From assembly GCF_937616625.2 (NCBI RefSeq), contig NC_065572.1:57819653-57883652 (forward strand): a stretch of DNA of 64,000 nucleotides. Reading direction: 5' to 3'. Positions 23,181 through 35,357 of the stretch are shown in pieces. Source of the stretch: Mercurialis annua (lineage: Eukaryota > Streptophyta > Magnoliopsida > Malpighiales > Euphorbiaceae). A program made the translations under genes and the position numbers. Each line of letters starts with the position of its first letter. Position 1 is the stretch's first letter. The notes under the pieces were generated by a model, which saw only the letters and a program-made list of their open reading frames with translations, had not been told where the DNA came from and did no database searches.

Positions 23181-23961
23181 TTTTCATGGAAAAGACGTCT
23201 TAGATTGGGAGAGCTTCAGCAGTATAATAAGCTTCTGGTTCAGATCGCAGAGGATAGATTATCTTCAACAGCAGTTGACATATTTAACTGGCAGGGGAAG
23301 AGCTTCAGACCGGCAAGTTTCTGCAGATTGCTCTCCACTTCGGCAAATCTGCCTGCTGTGAACAGTGCAGGTGTTTTCTGGAAGTATAAACTCCCGCCGC
23401 GTATCCTATTCTTCATGTGGTTACTTGCTCGAGATAGAATATCGTCAAATGCTCTTTTAGTTCGCAGAGGTGTGTTGAGCTTTGAATTTTCTTCTTGTTC
23501 GGTTTGTTTGGATGATGAGACGAGTGTGCATATTATTCTTCACTGTCGTCTGGCTCTCCAATCTTGGAACATCATCCTTAGACGCTGTAATTTTCTATGG
23601 GCTGCTCCTCTGACGATTATGTTATTCTTCGAGTTTTGGTCCTCTATTTGTAGAAAGAGATATCATAATCTTTGGAAAACGCTATGGTTTTTCTTAGTTT
23701 GTGAAATTTGAAAGGCAAGAAACAAGAGAAATTTTGTCATGAGCTAATCGATTCAGAATCAGTTGCATTTACGGCAATTTGCAAGGCAACTTCTTATTAC
23801 AAGAATACAAATTCGGGGTTTGCTTATCCGGGGATGGAATTTATTAACAATTTACATTATATCTGTCATTTAATGTAATTGTATTTATCCTTATTTTATT
23901 CCTTTGCCATCCACTTATTTGTGGGTGAGCTAATCTACATATCATTTAACCAAAAAAAAAA
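23180..23961 (+). mobile_element. 5'-truncated LINE (non-LTR retrotransposon) tail
   Basis: The open frame 23205-23711 encodes the zf-RVT region found at the C-terminus of plant LINE reverse transcriptases: VFWKYKLPPRILFFMWLLARD, then C..C....E...H....C around SVCLDDETSVHIILHC. The frame ends early (TGA at 23709-23711). A 3' untranslated stretch ends in a 10-A tail (23952-23961). The duplicated segment at 29520-29570 lacks this sequence, so it is an insertion; truncated 5' ends with poly(A) are typical of LINE integration. Confidence 0.85.
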
Positions 23962-24049
23962 TTATATCCATTTATCTAAATTGGAGTGGACAAATTTTCA
24001 GTTATCATGGTTATAAATTTTTATATAAAAAATGCAAATTGAAACAATA

Positions 24050-24277
24050 TGAAAAAAATATAAAAGACAAATTAAGCTTTTTCTTTATCACAAACCTAGT
24101 GATGATAACTGCCTCAATTTCTTTCTTTCTTTTGCAAAATAAAAAATATGTTTGCTTCATACTTAGCTTTCGAACAGCTATTTACAGCCAACCCAATCCA
24201 CTTTGGTCCTTTCCTTTTTTTTTTTCTCAATTGACTATCTCATCCTTCAATTATTTCTCTATTCCAGCATTAAAATA
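24050..24277. repeat. Duplicated segment copy (left of MITE)
   Basis: Matches 30240-30470, 33362-33590 and 37183-37300 ('gcttcatacttagctttcgaacagctatttacagcc' region). In copy 37 kb the same sequence sits directly against the lectin promoter. No gene. Confidence 0.8.
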
Positions 24278-24755
24278 GGCCTAATGCTTTAGAAAAATTC
24301 CGACCTTTTAGCCCATTTTCAATCATTGGAATTTTATCAATTTTTCCCTATTTTGTATTTTTGTGTTAAATTAACGTCCTTTTCAATTGGAAAAAAATTA
24401 AAAAAATTCTCCATGTCTAGCATATATTAATTTTATGTTTTTAAAATTTATTTAAATTTAATTAAATTAATTAAAAATTTAAATTAGTGTTAATTTGATT
24501 ATGGTTTTTACTTAGTTTTAAAAAATAAAGGACTTATTTGTACTTCTTTGAATAAAAAAAAACTTAATTTCATCTTTATACTTAGTTAATTGAATGATTT
24601 CATCATTAATTTAGTAAAAAAAATTAATAAAAATTAAAAAATTGGGATACAATTGAAAACGGAAAATTTAAAAGTGGATAAAATTGACAATTTTTCAACG
24701 TTGGGGTGGAATTGAAAAAAAGTTTAAATGTGAGGGATTTTTGAGTGATTATGCC
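24278..24755. mobile_element. Mutator-like MITE, copy 1 of a 0.5-kb family
   Basis: The left end starts GGCCTAATGCTTTAG. Flanks attaaaata / ttaaaaata match at 7 of 9 bases. Two better preserved relatives lie at 25216-25719 and 55152-55656. The duplicated segment at 37315-37325 lacks the insertion, which confirms it as mobile. Confidence 0.78.
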
Positions 24756-25215
24756 TTAAAAATAATCCCCTTTTCTCAAATGACATCTTACCTTTCAATT
24801 TTTTTTTTTGCGCCAGTCCATTAATATTTTTATAAAAATCTCAATTTGTGCTTTATTCTCCGTATTTACGTATTTGTGACTAGTTGTGTGTTGTTCAAAA
24901 ATTATTTTTACGAACAATCAATAAATTCAATTTTGTTGGCGGAAATGCGAACAACTTTGGCTTTTCTATGTTGAATGTGAATAGCTATCGACGCTGGTGA
25001 TAGAAATAGAATTACTCTTATTTCACAGGTAATATAGTAATATCGTACAAATAGTAAACTCGCAATACAACGACAATGTATAGAAGTAAAAGAATACACC
25101 AAAAGATACACATGAAATAACAAATACACAAAAAAATTAGCAACATACACCAAAAGCACACCACCTATACACCAAAAGTACACCCAATAAAAATAAAAAA
25201 CACCAAAAAATTTAA
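24756..25215. repeat. Duplicated segment copy (between MITEs)
   Basis: Matches 37326-37780 across words such as 'cccttttctcaaatgacatcttac', 'gcgaacaactttgg' and 'gaatgtgaa..gctat'. The right part is a TACACC/TACACA-type minisatellite (25080-25210). No gene. Confidence 0.8.
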
Positions 25216-25719
25216 GGCCTAATGTCTTAAAAAACCCCGACCTTTTAGCCCCTTTTCAATCATACCCTGACGTTGAAAAATTGTCAATTTTACCCTATTT
25301 TGCATTTTTGTGTTTCAATTGTACCCTGAAAAATTTAATTAACGTTTTTTGCGTTTGGAAATTTGTTTAAAACATTCTCCATGTCTCGCATATACTGATT
25401 GTATATTTTTAAAATTTATTTAAATTTAGTTAAATTAATTAAGAATTTAAATTAGTGTTAATTTGATTATGGTTTTTAGTTAGTTTTTAAAAATAAAGGA
25501 CTTATTTGTACTTTTTTGAATAAAAAAGAATTTAATTTCATGTTTAGACTTAATTAATTGAATGATTTCATCATTTAAGTAAAAAAATTAACAAAAATTA
25601 AAATATTGGGGTACAATTGAAAACGGAAAATTCAAAAGTGGGTAAAATTGACAAATTTTCAACGTCGGGGTGGAATTGAAAAAAAGTTTAAAGGTGAGGG
25701 GTTTTTGAGTGATTAGACC
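25216..25719. mobile_element. Mutator-like MITE, copy 2 of the 0.5-kb family
   Basis: Begins GGCCTAATGTCTTAAAAAAC and ends GTTTTTGAGTGATTAGACC, with an exact 9-bp target duplication AAAATTTAA (25207-25215 and 25720-25728). The corresponding empty site is visible at about 37783 in the second copy of the segment. Non-coding. Confidence 0.9.
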
Positions 25720-26040
25720 AAAATTTAATAACAATAGAAGAATTATATATCAAAATTGCTTAAAAAGATATTTAAGTATAACAACTAAAATAAATACCAT
25801 ATCAACGTTCTCACAATTGGCAATATAGTCATACTTCATTATATTATGTACAATAGAGTTCAAATCTTTCATTTTATCTTCATTTAAGGTAGATTTCAAA
25901 CAATAAAATTCATTCTGCAAAGAAAAAGTTATAACCTCAAGAGGAAAAAACTATAAATAAAATTAAAAATTATATGAATCAAAAATTACATAAAAAGACA
26001 ATATATAAAATATAATAAGCATTACCTCACATTTCATTCT
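25720..26040. repeat. Duplicated segment copy (right part)
   Basis: Matches 37785-38095 ('tatatcaaaattgcttaaa', 'cacaattggcaatat.gtcatact', 'aggtagatttcaaac'). Homology stops at about 26035/38093 after 'cattacctcac'. No gene. Confidence 0.8.
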
Positions 26041-26694
26041 CTTTCTTTAGTCATTTTCAATTACGTTTTGAATGCTTGGTGAACCTAGTTTTGAACTATT
26101 GAATGCCGCATCGGAGTAAGGCGTTTCAAACCCTAAGTGCATGGGAAGGGGTTGCCTTGTCCCTTCCTCATGTCGTGCTCTCCCCTAGCTGCATAGGGGA
26201 GTTTTGCGACGTGACAAATCCTAGCGTGCCGCGCCAGGGCTGGTTACAGCCCCTCGCGTTGCGCTGAGGTTCGACGCGATGCAACATGCCTGATTTAGCC
26301 TTGTCGCGTCGTGCTGATGCCCAACACGTCGAGAGGCCCCTGCTGGACGTGTTTCTAATAGATGTGACAGTCATTTCGATCCTGGAAACTCCTCAGATTC
26401 ATTCTGACATGCTAGCTAAAGATTAACACTCAAAACCCAACTCAAAACTAGTCGGAAACATAAAAAACAACACGATTTCAGCAAGTTCAATTCAATCACA
26501 ACATCTTAAAACAAAAACAACCCATAAATTCACAAAAATCTAACTTGATATCTCATCCTTATCTTTGATACGCAGTTTGGAGATGATAGAGGTCGATTTT
26601 CTTGAAGCATCGGAACGCAAATCACGTGATTCGAACATCGAACGAGCAAACACTCGGTTTCCTATGTAAGTTTTTGATTTTTTTCTTAGTGATC

Positions 26695-26774
26695 ATATGA
26701 ATTTATTCATATATGAATTTATTCATATATGAATTTATTCATATATGAATTTATTCATATATGAATTTATTCAT
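26695..26774. repeat. Five tandem 16-bp near-palindromic units
   Basis: ATATGAATTTATTCAT repeated five times without a mismatch, embedded in the decayed LTR. Each unit is itself close to palindromic (ATGAAT/ATTCAT). Confidence 0.95.
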
Positions 26775-27177
26775 ATGAGGTTTCTTTTATACTTTGCCAA
26801 TTGACTTCTTTAGTCCTTCATTTCTTTAGTTTAAACCATTTCTCTTTTAACTTTTCTTTTAGCTTATCAATAACCTATTTATTTTAATTCAAATATGTAC
26901 GTATTATTTATATACAAATAAATAATAATAATCTATATTTAATATTTTCTGTCTATAACATTTTTAATTACAATTCCCGAGGATTAAGATATTATTTATC
27001 AATTTGGGGACTTTAACTTTCTTTTTATAGCACATCTTACAATTTCTTTTAGTCCGTCTCTCATTCCTTTTTTTTTATAAAATTCTAATATCAAATTTTT
27101 TAAATTAGAATTTCAAAACCGACCTACTCGGATCTTTCCTTAATTAACTGCTTCGATAATCTTTTATTCTGACGGCT

Positions 27178-28854
27178 TGTTGGTGAAAATACGCAAGCGT
27201 ACGTATGCCAACTTGTAATACAGACTGTGAAGTCCGGATATCGTACGCACAGGGAAAGCTAATAAAGACAACCAGTTAGGAGACTCGATTTGGATAGTTA
27301 AAAGATAAATTGAATGTTGTTATTAAACTAAATAAACTGAAATAACAATTATGGATAAAATTAACTAAAGCTGTAACAAAAATAAGGTTTTAACAATAAT
27401 GGGAAGAACAGGGATTATCAACTTTCATTATACTGTTTAATCAGATTGGAATATGGATTTGGTTGTTCTACTAAGGTTCAGGCTAATCGTAAGCACCTAA
27501 AATTCTCTCTCGAGCAATTGCAGGCAAAAACAGATAACAAACTAGTAACAGGCTAATTACTCGCTCTCGCACAATGATTAACCTAAATTACTAATCAATT
27601 AATGTTTATGAAGTAAACCCTAAGAACACGTACTCGTCAATTCACTCTTGCGCAATTAACTCATACGTTCTTAATTATGTTGGTCTATCCCAGTTTTACT
27701 CTCTCGAGCTAAAACCAAAACACAGGACAATGAATAAATTGGCCAAATAAATTCAAGCGTTAAGAACAATATTTAAAATATAGTAATAACAACAACCCAC
27801 AAATCCAGTTCGTTTAAACAGACATAAATCCCATAAATAATCCCTAATGAAAGGTTTAGCTACACATATTCAAAGATAATTCAACAATAAAGTAGTAAGA
27901 ATTCATGGCTGAATAAGAAACAATAAAATTAATGTCTTAATAGTTATCGTACCTTGATCGACTTAATAATCCCAAAACAATAATGTAGAAAATCCAGAAT
28001 ACAAGCTAAAACGATGAACGAATACCAAAAACTAAGCTAAACTAATGTAATAAGTAATGTCTAATGTGGCGAATTAAGCGAACCTTCCTTCAATGTCTTA
28101 ATGCGGTATTTATATGTCTTTTGGCTCAGAGAATGACTTTAGGTCGAGTTTAAGTGAAAACCCAGAAGTGCCCTCGAGTTTGGTGGTGTTTGGCAATGTT
28201 TCGGGGCATTTTTGTCCAAAACAGATCGCAGGAACCTCAAGTTCACGTTCGTGCACTTTGGTGCACGTTCGTGCACATTTTGTTGATTCTGGGGGTGCAC
28301 GTTCGTGCTCCATAGGTACACGTTCGTGCACTCTAACACTTAGCCAATTTTTCACTTTTTTCTTCAGTTTCGCCTTCAATTTCCCTTCGGCCAAAGTACA
28401 CGTTCGTGCACTTTAGGTTACACGTTCGTGCACTTTTTCTGCTGCACAACTGTCAACTTCAAAAGGTCATAACTCGGTGTAGAAACGTCGGAATGAGTCG
28501 ATTCTTGATTCTATGGAAAGCGTAGGATGTCTACTTTATTTCTTTAGAAGAAAATAAAGTCGATTGAAGTCTCTAAGTATTCCAAAATCGTCAATCAATG
28601 AAGAGGGGTCAATTTCACAAGTAGAAACTTGTGCTCTCGGCGCCTATTTTCATCGGATTTTCGCACAACTTTCCTCAAAACTTCAATTATGATCCCAATG
28701 TCTTCCAAATGGCTTGAATATCATGAAAAACTCCCGCATTATGCCTGAAATGCTCATACACAAAAATGAGTACAAATAAGCTCAAAACCAACGTCAAATG
28801 CACATATATGACATATAAAACACATAGAATATAGGAGTATTTCTACTCCTATCA
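27178..28854 (-). mobile_element. Solo LTR, Ty3/gypsy (Athila/Tat-type), 1.7 kb
   Basis: On the minus strand it runs from TGATAGGAGTAGAAATACTC to TTTTCACCAACA. It is flanked by an exact 5-bp duplication CGGCT (27173-27177 and 28855-28859). The 3' part with 'gtgcgtacgatatccggac' and 'acgcttgcgtattttcacc' is characteristic of Athila/Tat LTRs (recognised from memory of the family). It carries six copies of CACGTTCGTGCAC or a near variant (28244-28433). No internal domain remains. Confidence 0.85.
28244..28433. repeat. Six copies of a 13-bp CACGTTCGTGCAC word
   Basis: Copies start at about 28244, 28264, 28297, 28319, 28399 and 28421; one ends in CTC instead of CAC. Most are preceded by G/T and can pair as GTGCACG.../...CGTGCAC hairpins. 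All lie in the central part of the gypsy LTR. Confidence 0.9.
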
Positions 28855-29759
28855 CGGCTCCGATTATTGAAAACAAAACAAGTTGCCTACTTTGGCAACC
28901 TCAAACATACAGGATATTACAAATAAATTGGAAGTTTGATAGCCTTCTAGAAATAAATCAAAGTTCGTTATTATTTTTAATATAAATTGATAGTTTAGTA
29001 ACTTGAAAAGTATTTAATCCTCATTTACCTATCATGTTTTGGCTTAGTTAGTTCAATGTCTAAATAACAAGTATGAGACAAAGGTTAGATTACTAGATTG
29101 GTTTCCTACGTGAAACTATTTGTTTTTATGAATAGAGAGTAAAACTAAAATTACAAAAAATAGCAAAACACCTGAATTCAAAGTTTTCGCATAAAATATA
29201 ACACAACAGTACGCATTAAAGGTTACGAATCTAATAAAAAAGATTGAAAAATTGAGTTCAGAAGAACGAGACTTCTTGAAAGCATTTTGGAAGAGTTGAT
29301 AAACGTAGATATTAAGAGTGAAGTCCGAGCGGTGAGATGCAGAGGCTAAATTCTGAAGGGTATATCCAGATAGTCTGACTCCGCAAGTATTCCTTTGTCA
29401 CAAAAAAAAAATACTTCCACTATTTTATATATTTTTCTTTAAGTTTAATCATACAAAAATATTTGATTTTTTGATTTTTTTTTGTTTATAACCCCTTCTT
29501 TTAAGATATTTAATTTTTGTCCATTTATCAATTTTTCGTTTCTATTATATCCATTTATTTCAATTTGAGTGGATAATTTTTCAATTATCATGTTTATAAA
29601 TTATTATACTAAAAATTGAAATTGAAACAATATGAACAAATATAAAAGACAAATTCAGTTTTCTTTGCATTTCAATTCAAATTAATAATAGAAATTAAAA
29701 AATGGGTTACAATTAAGAAAATTCAAAAGATTGGGCCATAAAAAAATCAAAAAAATATA

Positions 29760-30006
29760 CTCCCTCCGTCTTATTTTAGAGGTCTCGTTTGCTTAGAAAT
29801 TAAGAAAAAACTAATTATTTTTATCTTGTCATATTTTTTTTTGTTTTGCCCTCATTAATGAAGTAAAATATTAGTTCTATCAAAGTGATTTAAATAAGGG
29901 TAGAAAAAAGAAGTTTCATATAAACATCTTTTAAAAATAGAAATAAATTTTTTAAAATAGAACTCGCAAAATAAAATATGCTACTTGTAGAATGTGATGG
30001 AGGGAA
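29760..30006. mobile_element. Stowaway-type MITE
   Basis: CTCCCTCCGTCTTATTTTAG at the left and a GATGGAGGGAA right end, with TA on both sides (29758-29759 and 30007-30008). A truncated second copy without the left end lies at 32929-33128, created by the local duplication. Confidence 0.85.
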
Positions 30007-30443
30007 TAATAATAGTTAAGCTTTTTTTTATCGCATAATTTAAGAAGAATAATGCTATATCATTCAATATTTTTAATCCATCTTTTTATACCGTTTGATG
30101 TGGTAATTAACGAGAAAATTGATTAAATTTTGTTTTTTAAAATATACACTTTTAGATGGGAATTGAATGAATAAAATTTTATCACGTAAACTGGGTTAAA
30201 AGAATTGGATTAAAAAGATGGGTTATAAAGCATTTTCCATTTAAAAAACTGATATAAATGTTATTGATCTTCTAAAAAAATCGTCCCTCGGTTGTTTGAT
30301 AGATTGGATATATAGTTGGACCACAAGTAGTACTGAAAACTGCCTCCATTTCTTTCTTTCTTTTGCAAAATAAAAAATTTCTTTGCTTCATACTTAGCTT
30401 TCAAACAGCTATTTACAGCCAACCCAATCCACTTTGGTCCTTT
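29807..30443 (+). repeat. Direct repeat, copy A (about 637 bp)
   Basis: I found no difference by eye from 32929-33565, at a constant offset of 3122. Weaker similarity continues to about 30700/33812. The left breakpoint lies inside the Stowaway MITE. Confidence 0.9.
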
Positions 30444-30699
30444 CTTTTTTCTCAATTGATTATATCAGGATATCAAACTCCTCGGGTAACTATACTATGT
30501 CCGCAAATAAAATAATCACTAAATTTTATTTTATTATAAAATGGTCACTGAAATATACCTTTTATTATAAAGGAATGTCAACCATATAAAACACGCCATT
30601 TTCATGCTAAAATTATTGCAAAAAAAAATGTTAAGACCTTGTTTAGTTATGAGAAATACTGTCTATTTTCTTGAAAATTACTCAAAGAAAATTGAAAAA

Positions 30700-32928
30700 T
30701 GGAATTTAGTGTTTAATTGTAATATTTTCTAATTTAAAAAAACTAGAAAATAATTTTCTTAATTTTCCATATTATAATGGTTACTTTCCCTTTATTAAAA
30801 GTAACTCTTAGAAAACACGATTCTCTAATTGATATTTTTATCTAACGAGTTTAAAAAACACTAAAACAATTAATTTAAAAATATTATAACAAGAATCACT
30901 ATTTATTCAATCTAATTATCGATGAAATTTTTTTAACTATTAATAAGCACTTACATGTAGAATTGGCCACAGTTCGAGAAATACTTGAACCGGCCCTAAA
31001 CTGCCACTTGAATTGTATCAGGCAGTTTTGGAACCGGAAAATTCCGACTGCACCTGGTTCAAAAAATTTAAAAATACATTAAAATTACTTTAAAATTTAA
31101 ATTATATTTAATATAATCAATTAATTATATTAACAATGAATTATATAATCATATTTAGTATATAATTTAAAATGTATATTTTTTTAAATATATCAACCAA
31201 TATTTTTGGTTCCACAAAAATATTGAACCAGTCTCTCTCCATTTATGGTCCGGCTTCGACCCGATTCAAAATTTGATCGTTTTTTAGACAAGTCTGATCG
31301 GTCCGGTTTACAACTGAAAAAAACTTCAGCATAATTATTGAAGAAAAAAAATTTAAAATACAAAAACAAAATTAATTTGCTGAAGTTTCTTTTATTTGTT
31401 GCTTTATCAGATGTTAATTAATGATTCAATCATTTTATTTTCGAATTAAGCCACACATTCATCATGATATAGAAACGTTTTCCAGCACATATGTCCTCAT
31501 CATATTTAAAAGTATTTATTTTAAATTAATATTAAACAGTTGAAACTCGAATTTCAATCTTTTTTAACTTTGTCAGAGGTTATACAGCATCCATAAAAAT
31601 TAAAAATAGAGTATGCTGTTTAAGTTTGCATAAAAGAAAAAAGAAGAAGTAGTATACTGTTTAAGTTTACAGAAAAGAAAAAAGAGAATTAAAAAAAATT
31701 CAATAAACAAATAAAATTTTGATTTTCTAGTTTTTTATTTGGAAAATAAAAAAATAAAAAATAGAGAAAATGAAAAGAAATTGAAAACAGAAAACAAAAA
31801 ATATTTTCTATAACTAAATTGTACCGAAACGTTTCATGAATTTTAAACAAAATCACTGAGTTTACTTTCTATTATAAAAAGATCACTATGCTATGTCCCT
31901 TTTTGAGAACTCTAACGTTTTTAAATTGTATCATCTAAGCCCTCCTTAGGAGTCCTCGTTGATACGATTTAACAAACGTTAGGGTCCTCAGTGATTCCTA
32001 AGGAGGGTTTATATGATACAATTTACTAACATTTGGGGCTTATTTGACTCTTTTTGAGTGTTGAGGTTCTACTTGACCCATAGAGCAAACTTTAGGGGCT
32101 TATCTAACCATTTTCCTTTTTTTTGAAAGTTTATTTTTTTTCCTTCTATGTTTCTTTTGTAAATTTTCTTTTAATTCTTCTTAAGTTTGTATATGGTTAA
32201 TATCCATACTAATCAATTTATGAGTTTAATAATAAAAATAACATAATTATTATCGGTTCTCGGTTTAATAGGCTGGTTCAGTCTTTTTTATCTCACATGT
32301 TTAATATAAATATTATCTTTATTTATTAACCTATATGTTTACTACAATTTTCATTTATATTATTTTAATATAAATGAAAACTATTATTAGCTTTAATTTA
32401 AATTTCATATTTAATGATGATAAAAAGTTAGTATAAAAACAATGAAAATAGTGAATTAATAATTATTTTATATTAATTTTTTGAAATAATTTCAAATCGT
32501 TTTTCAACCAACTTTTCACTTTAACTTAAAATACCTGTTATAACAGATCAGAAAAACTCTTTCAATATAAACAAATAAATTCAAATATTGATATAAACAA
32601 AAAATAAGTCCATATATCAAAATAAAAGATTTTTAAATGTATGGATACCATTGGTGAAATTTTTTCCTTTGTATTTAAATTTTCACCAATGAATTCTAAC
32701 TTTAAAACAAAAAACCTCTTCATTACAAGAACTTATAAAAGATGTGTAATTAATTAGAGTTAATTATGACTTTTATTAAACTCACTCTCCAATTAAGTGC
32801 CACGTCAGCATCGAGGGGGATTTTGAGCCGGTTTTGCCAAGTTCAGGGTAAAAGTGATCCGGTTTTCGTAATTTGGACGTTTTTGATATTTTGTGCCAAG
32901 TTCAGGGGGTAAAGTGATCCTTTGTTCA
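30700..32928. other. AT-rich region with old repeats, no gene
   Basis: Nothing codes here. 30960-31320 has repeated 'gaaccgg.cc' words in both orientations, as in old MITEs. 31930-32030 contains an inverted repeat with arms around 'tgtatcat.taagccctcctta' and its complement. 32790-32925 contains two similar 'ccaagttcaggg.gtaaa.gtgatcc' units. Element ends could not be fixed. Confidence 0.45.
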
Positions 32929-33565
32929 AAAACTAATTATTTTTATCTTGTCATATTTTTTTTTGTTTTGCCCTCATTAATGAAGTAAAATATTAGTTCT
33001 ATCAAAGTGATTTAAATAAGGGTAGAAAAAAGAAGTTTCATATAAACATCTTTTAAAAATAGAAATAAATTTTTTAAAATAGAACTCGCAAAATAAAATA
33101 TGCTACTTGTAGAATGTGATGGAGGGAATAATAATAGTTAAGCTTTTTTTTATCGCATAATTTAAGAAGAATAATGCTATATCATTCAATATTTTTAATC
33201 CATCTTTTTATACCGTTTGATGTGGTAATTAACGAGAAAATTGATTAAATTTTGTTTTTTAAAATATACACTTTTAGATGGGAATTGAATGAATAAAATT
33301 TTATCACGTAAACTGGGTTAAAAGAATTGGATTAAAAAGATGGGTTATAAAGCATTTTCCATTTAAAAAACTGATATAAATGTTATTGATCTTCTAAAAA
33401 AATCGTCCCTCGGTTGTTTGATAGATTGGATATATAGTTGGACCACAAGTAGTACTGAAAACTGCCTCCATTTCTTTCTTTCTTTTGCAAAATAAAAAAT
33501 TTCTTTGCTTCATACTTAGCTTTCAAACAGCTATTTACAGCCAACCCAATCCACTTTGGTCCTTT
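32929..33565 (+). repeat. Direct repeat, copy B (about 637 bp)
   Basis: Partner of 29807-30443, same orientation. It starts abruptly after 'cctttgttc' and lacks the left terminus of the Stowaway element. Confidence 0.9.
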
Positions 33566-33817
33566 CCTTTTTTTTCTGAATTGATTATCTTAGGATATCA
33601 AACTCCTCAGGTAACTATACTATGTTCCCGAGTAAAATAATCATTAAATTTTATTTTATTATAAAATAGTCATTGAAATATACATTTTATTACAAAAGTA
33701 TGCCAACCATATAAAACACACCATTTTCACACTAAAATATTGCAAAAAAAATGTTAAGGCCTTGTTTAGTTGTGAGAAATACCGTCTCTTTTCTTGAAAA
33801 TTACTCAAAAAAATTTA

Positions 33818-34100
33818 GTCTAATTTAGTAACATCCGTACAATGAAAACTGAAAATTGAATATTTTGATAAAACTGACAATTATAAAAGTTTAAAATATA
33901 ATCAAAGAAAGTCGAAAAATTGAATATTTTGATAAAACTGACAATTATAAAAGTTTAAAATATAATCAAAGAAAGTCGAAAAAGGTGGTAAAAGTCTAAT
34001 TTAGTAACATCCGTACAATGAAAACTGAAAATTGAATTTTTTGATAAAACTGACAATTATAAAAGTTTAAAATATAATCAAAAAAAGTCGAAAAATAAAA
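33818..34100 (+). repeat. Nested tandem duplication (64-bp and 176-bp units)
   Basis: A 64-bp unit beginning 'attgaatattttgataaaac' is repeated at 33855 and 33919. A larger 176-bp unit beginning 'gtctaatttagtaacatccg' at 33818 restarts at 33994 with one copy of the smaller unit. Only a few differences are visible. No coding frame. Confidence 0.88.
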
Positions 34101-35357
34101 TATTTTAAATGATTAATCTTTAAATATTATATCATAATTTTAATAATTAAGTTTTTTTTGATGAATTGAAAATATTACAAAAAATCATAAAAGGTGGTAA
34201 AAGACCTGCTGCTAAAAGTTGTTGCACAAAAAATGGACATACTAGATGGCACACTAGAGGCTACAACTTAGAGAGAAAGCTAAGAGTTATAATCTTGAAA
34301 AAGAATACAGAAAGAATTTCTAAAAAATGCAAACTGGAATAAGAAAAACTCCTATTACAAAATTTAAATTAAAGAAGCCGCCTTAAATAAACAATTGAAG
34401 ATAACATCATATTGAAATTGAACTACTTTTTTTTAGAGATAGTTTAATCTGGATTAGTTGTTAGATATATTTTATTTTATGTTAAATCATTTTTAACTTG
34501 ACTGCGCTGAGATTTAAAGCCGAAACTTCAAAATTGTACTCAGAGAACCTAGCCATTTGAGCTCACTGGCAATTATTTTATCTTTAAGATCTAATCAATT
34601 AAAAAATTAAATAATATTATCAAGAAAGAAAACATCAACTTGATTATATTTACATGTGACTAAAAAATAGAGGTGACAATATGTCTTACCATATCATAAA
34701 AGCGTCGTATTTAGTGCATATTTAGTGACTCATTTAATTCATTTGGGTTAAATATTTTTATCAAATTATAAAAAAAAAATTATAAAATAGTTATTAAATT
34801 ATATCTTTTTTATAGAATAGTTATTGAATTAAAGTTGTTTATAAAAGGATTAGCAAACTATAAAAAATTACATAACAATTACTGAACAACTATTTTTTTT
34901 ATTTTATTTTTATTCATAAAAAACAATTTTTTTTTATAATAGTATAACCCTCTTTTTTTTTTGAATAAATAAGATTACCCTCTTAATAATACGTACAATA
35001 AAAAGATATATAGTAAAACAAAATCTTCCCATTAGCTCATTTAATAAACTAGTTTATATGTATCTTTCATTAGTTAGACAGGTTTATTATCTGAACTCGT
35101 ATAAATTCAATTAAAACTCAGTTAACTTATTCATGAAAAAAAACTCATTTATCTTCGTATCAAGTCTAATAAACAGGCCGTGACTAAAATTGCCAATCCT
35201 ACTAAAGACTTCTTATTGAATTTATAATATTAAAATTTAATCATCACAATAAAACAAATTAAGATACAATAACGAAACAATACAATACCAAAGAGTAATG
35301 GTAGGCTTTTATTGAATGCAAACTGTGCAGTGCAGTGACAACAAAGTGGAAATAGTG
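34101..35357. other. AT-rich region between repeats and lectin gene 2
   Basis: 34140-34330 resembles 22744-22930 in part ('gatgaat', 'aaaatatta', 'cacaaaaaatgg'), compatible with an older LINE-type tail. Otherwise AT-rich with no recognisable features. Confidence 0.4.

Larger units (their letters stand above)
26100..28921 (-). mobile_element. Decayed large LTR, related to the 40- and 49-kb LTRs, split by a gypsy solo LTR
   Basis: On the minus strand it opens at 28921 with TGTAATATCCTGTATG, like the TGTAATA starts of the other large LTRs. The part 26150-27170 parallels 42720-43850 in layout: a GC-rich palindromic block (including CTCCCCTA/TAGGGGAG, 26190-26211), then 'aaaacccaactc', then an AT-rich stretch. 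The other end is not recognisable. 27178-28854 is a later insertion. No coding sequence. Confidence 0.55.
28922..30480. repeat. Partial copy of the lectin-upstream segment, no gene
   Basis: Corresponds to 22560-24270 without the LINE tail. 'cagtacgcattaaaggttacga', 'gagttgataaacgtagatatt' and 'gaaacaatatgaa.aaatataaaagacaaatt' are shared. The lectin gene that should lie to its left is absent, replaced by the decayed LTR junction at 28921. Confidence 0.8.

Noticed and set aside
23205..23711. 168-codon frame as an independent host gene
   Set aside because: The protein is the zf-RVT tail of a LINE reverse transcriptase, followed by a LINE-like 3' end and poly(A).
28114..28416. Open frames of about 100 codons on both strands in the gypsy LTR
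   Set aside because: They arise from the repeated CACGTTCGTGCAC words, which keep several frames open; no protein family is recognisable and they lie in an LTR.
31840..32110. A defined MITE around the 'taagccctcctta' inverted repeat
   Set aside because: Inner arms pair, but I could not find consistent outer ends or a target duplication, so it is only mentioned under the region.
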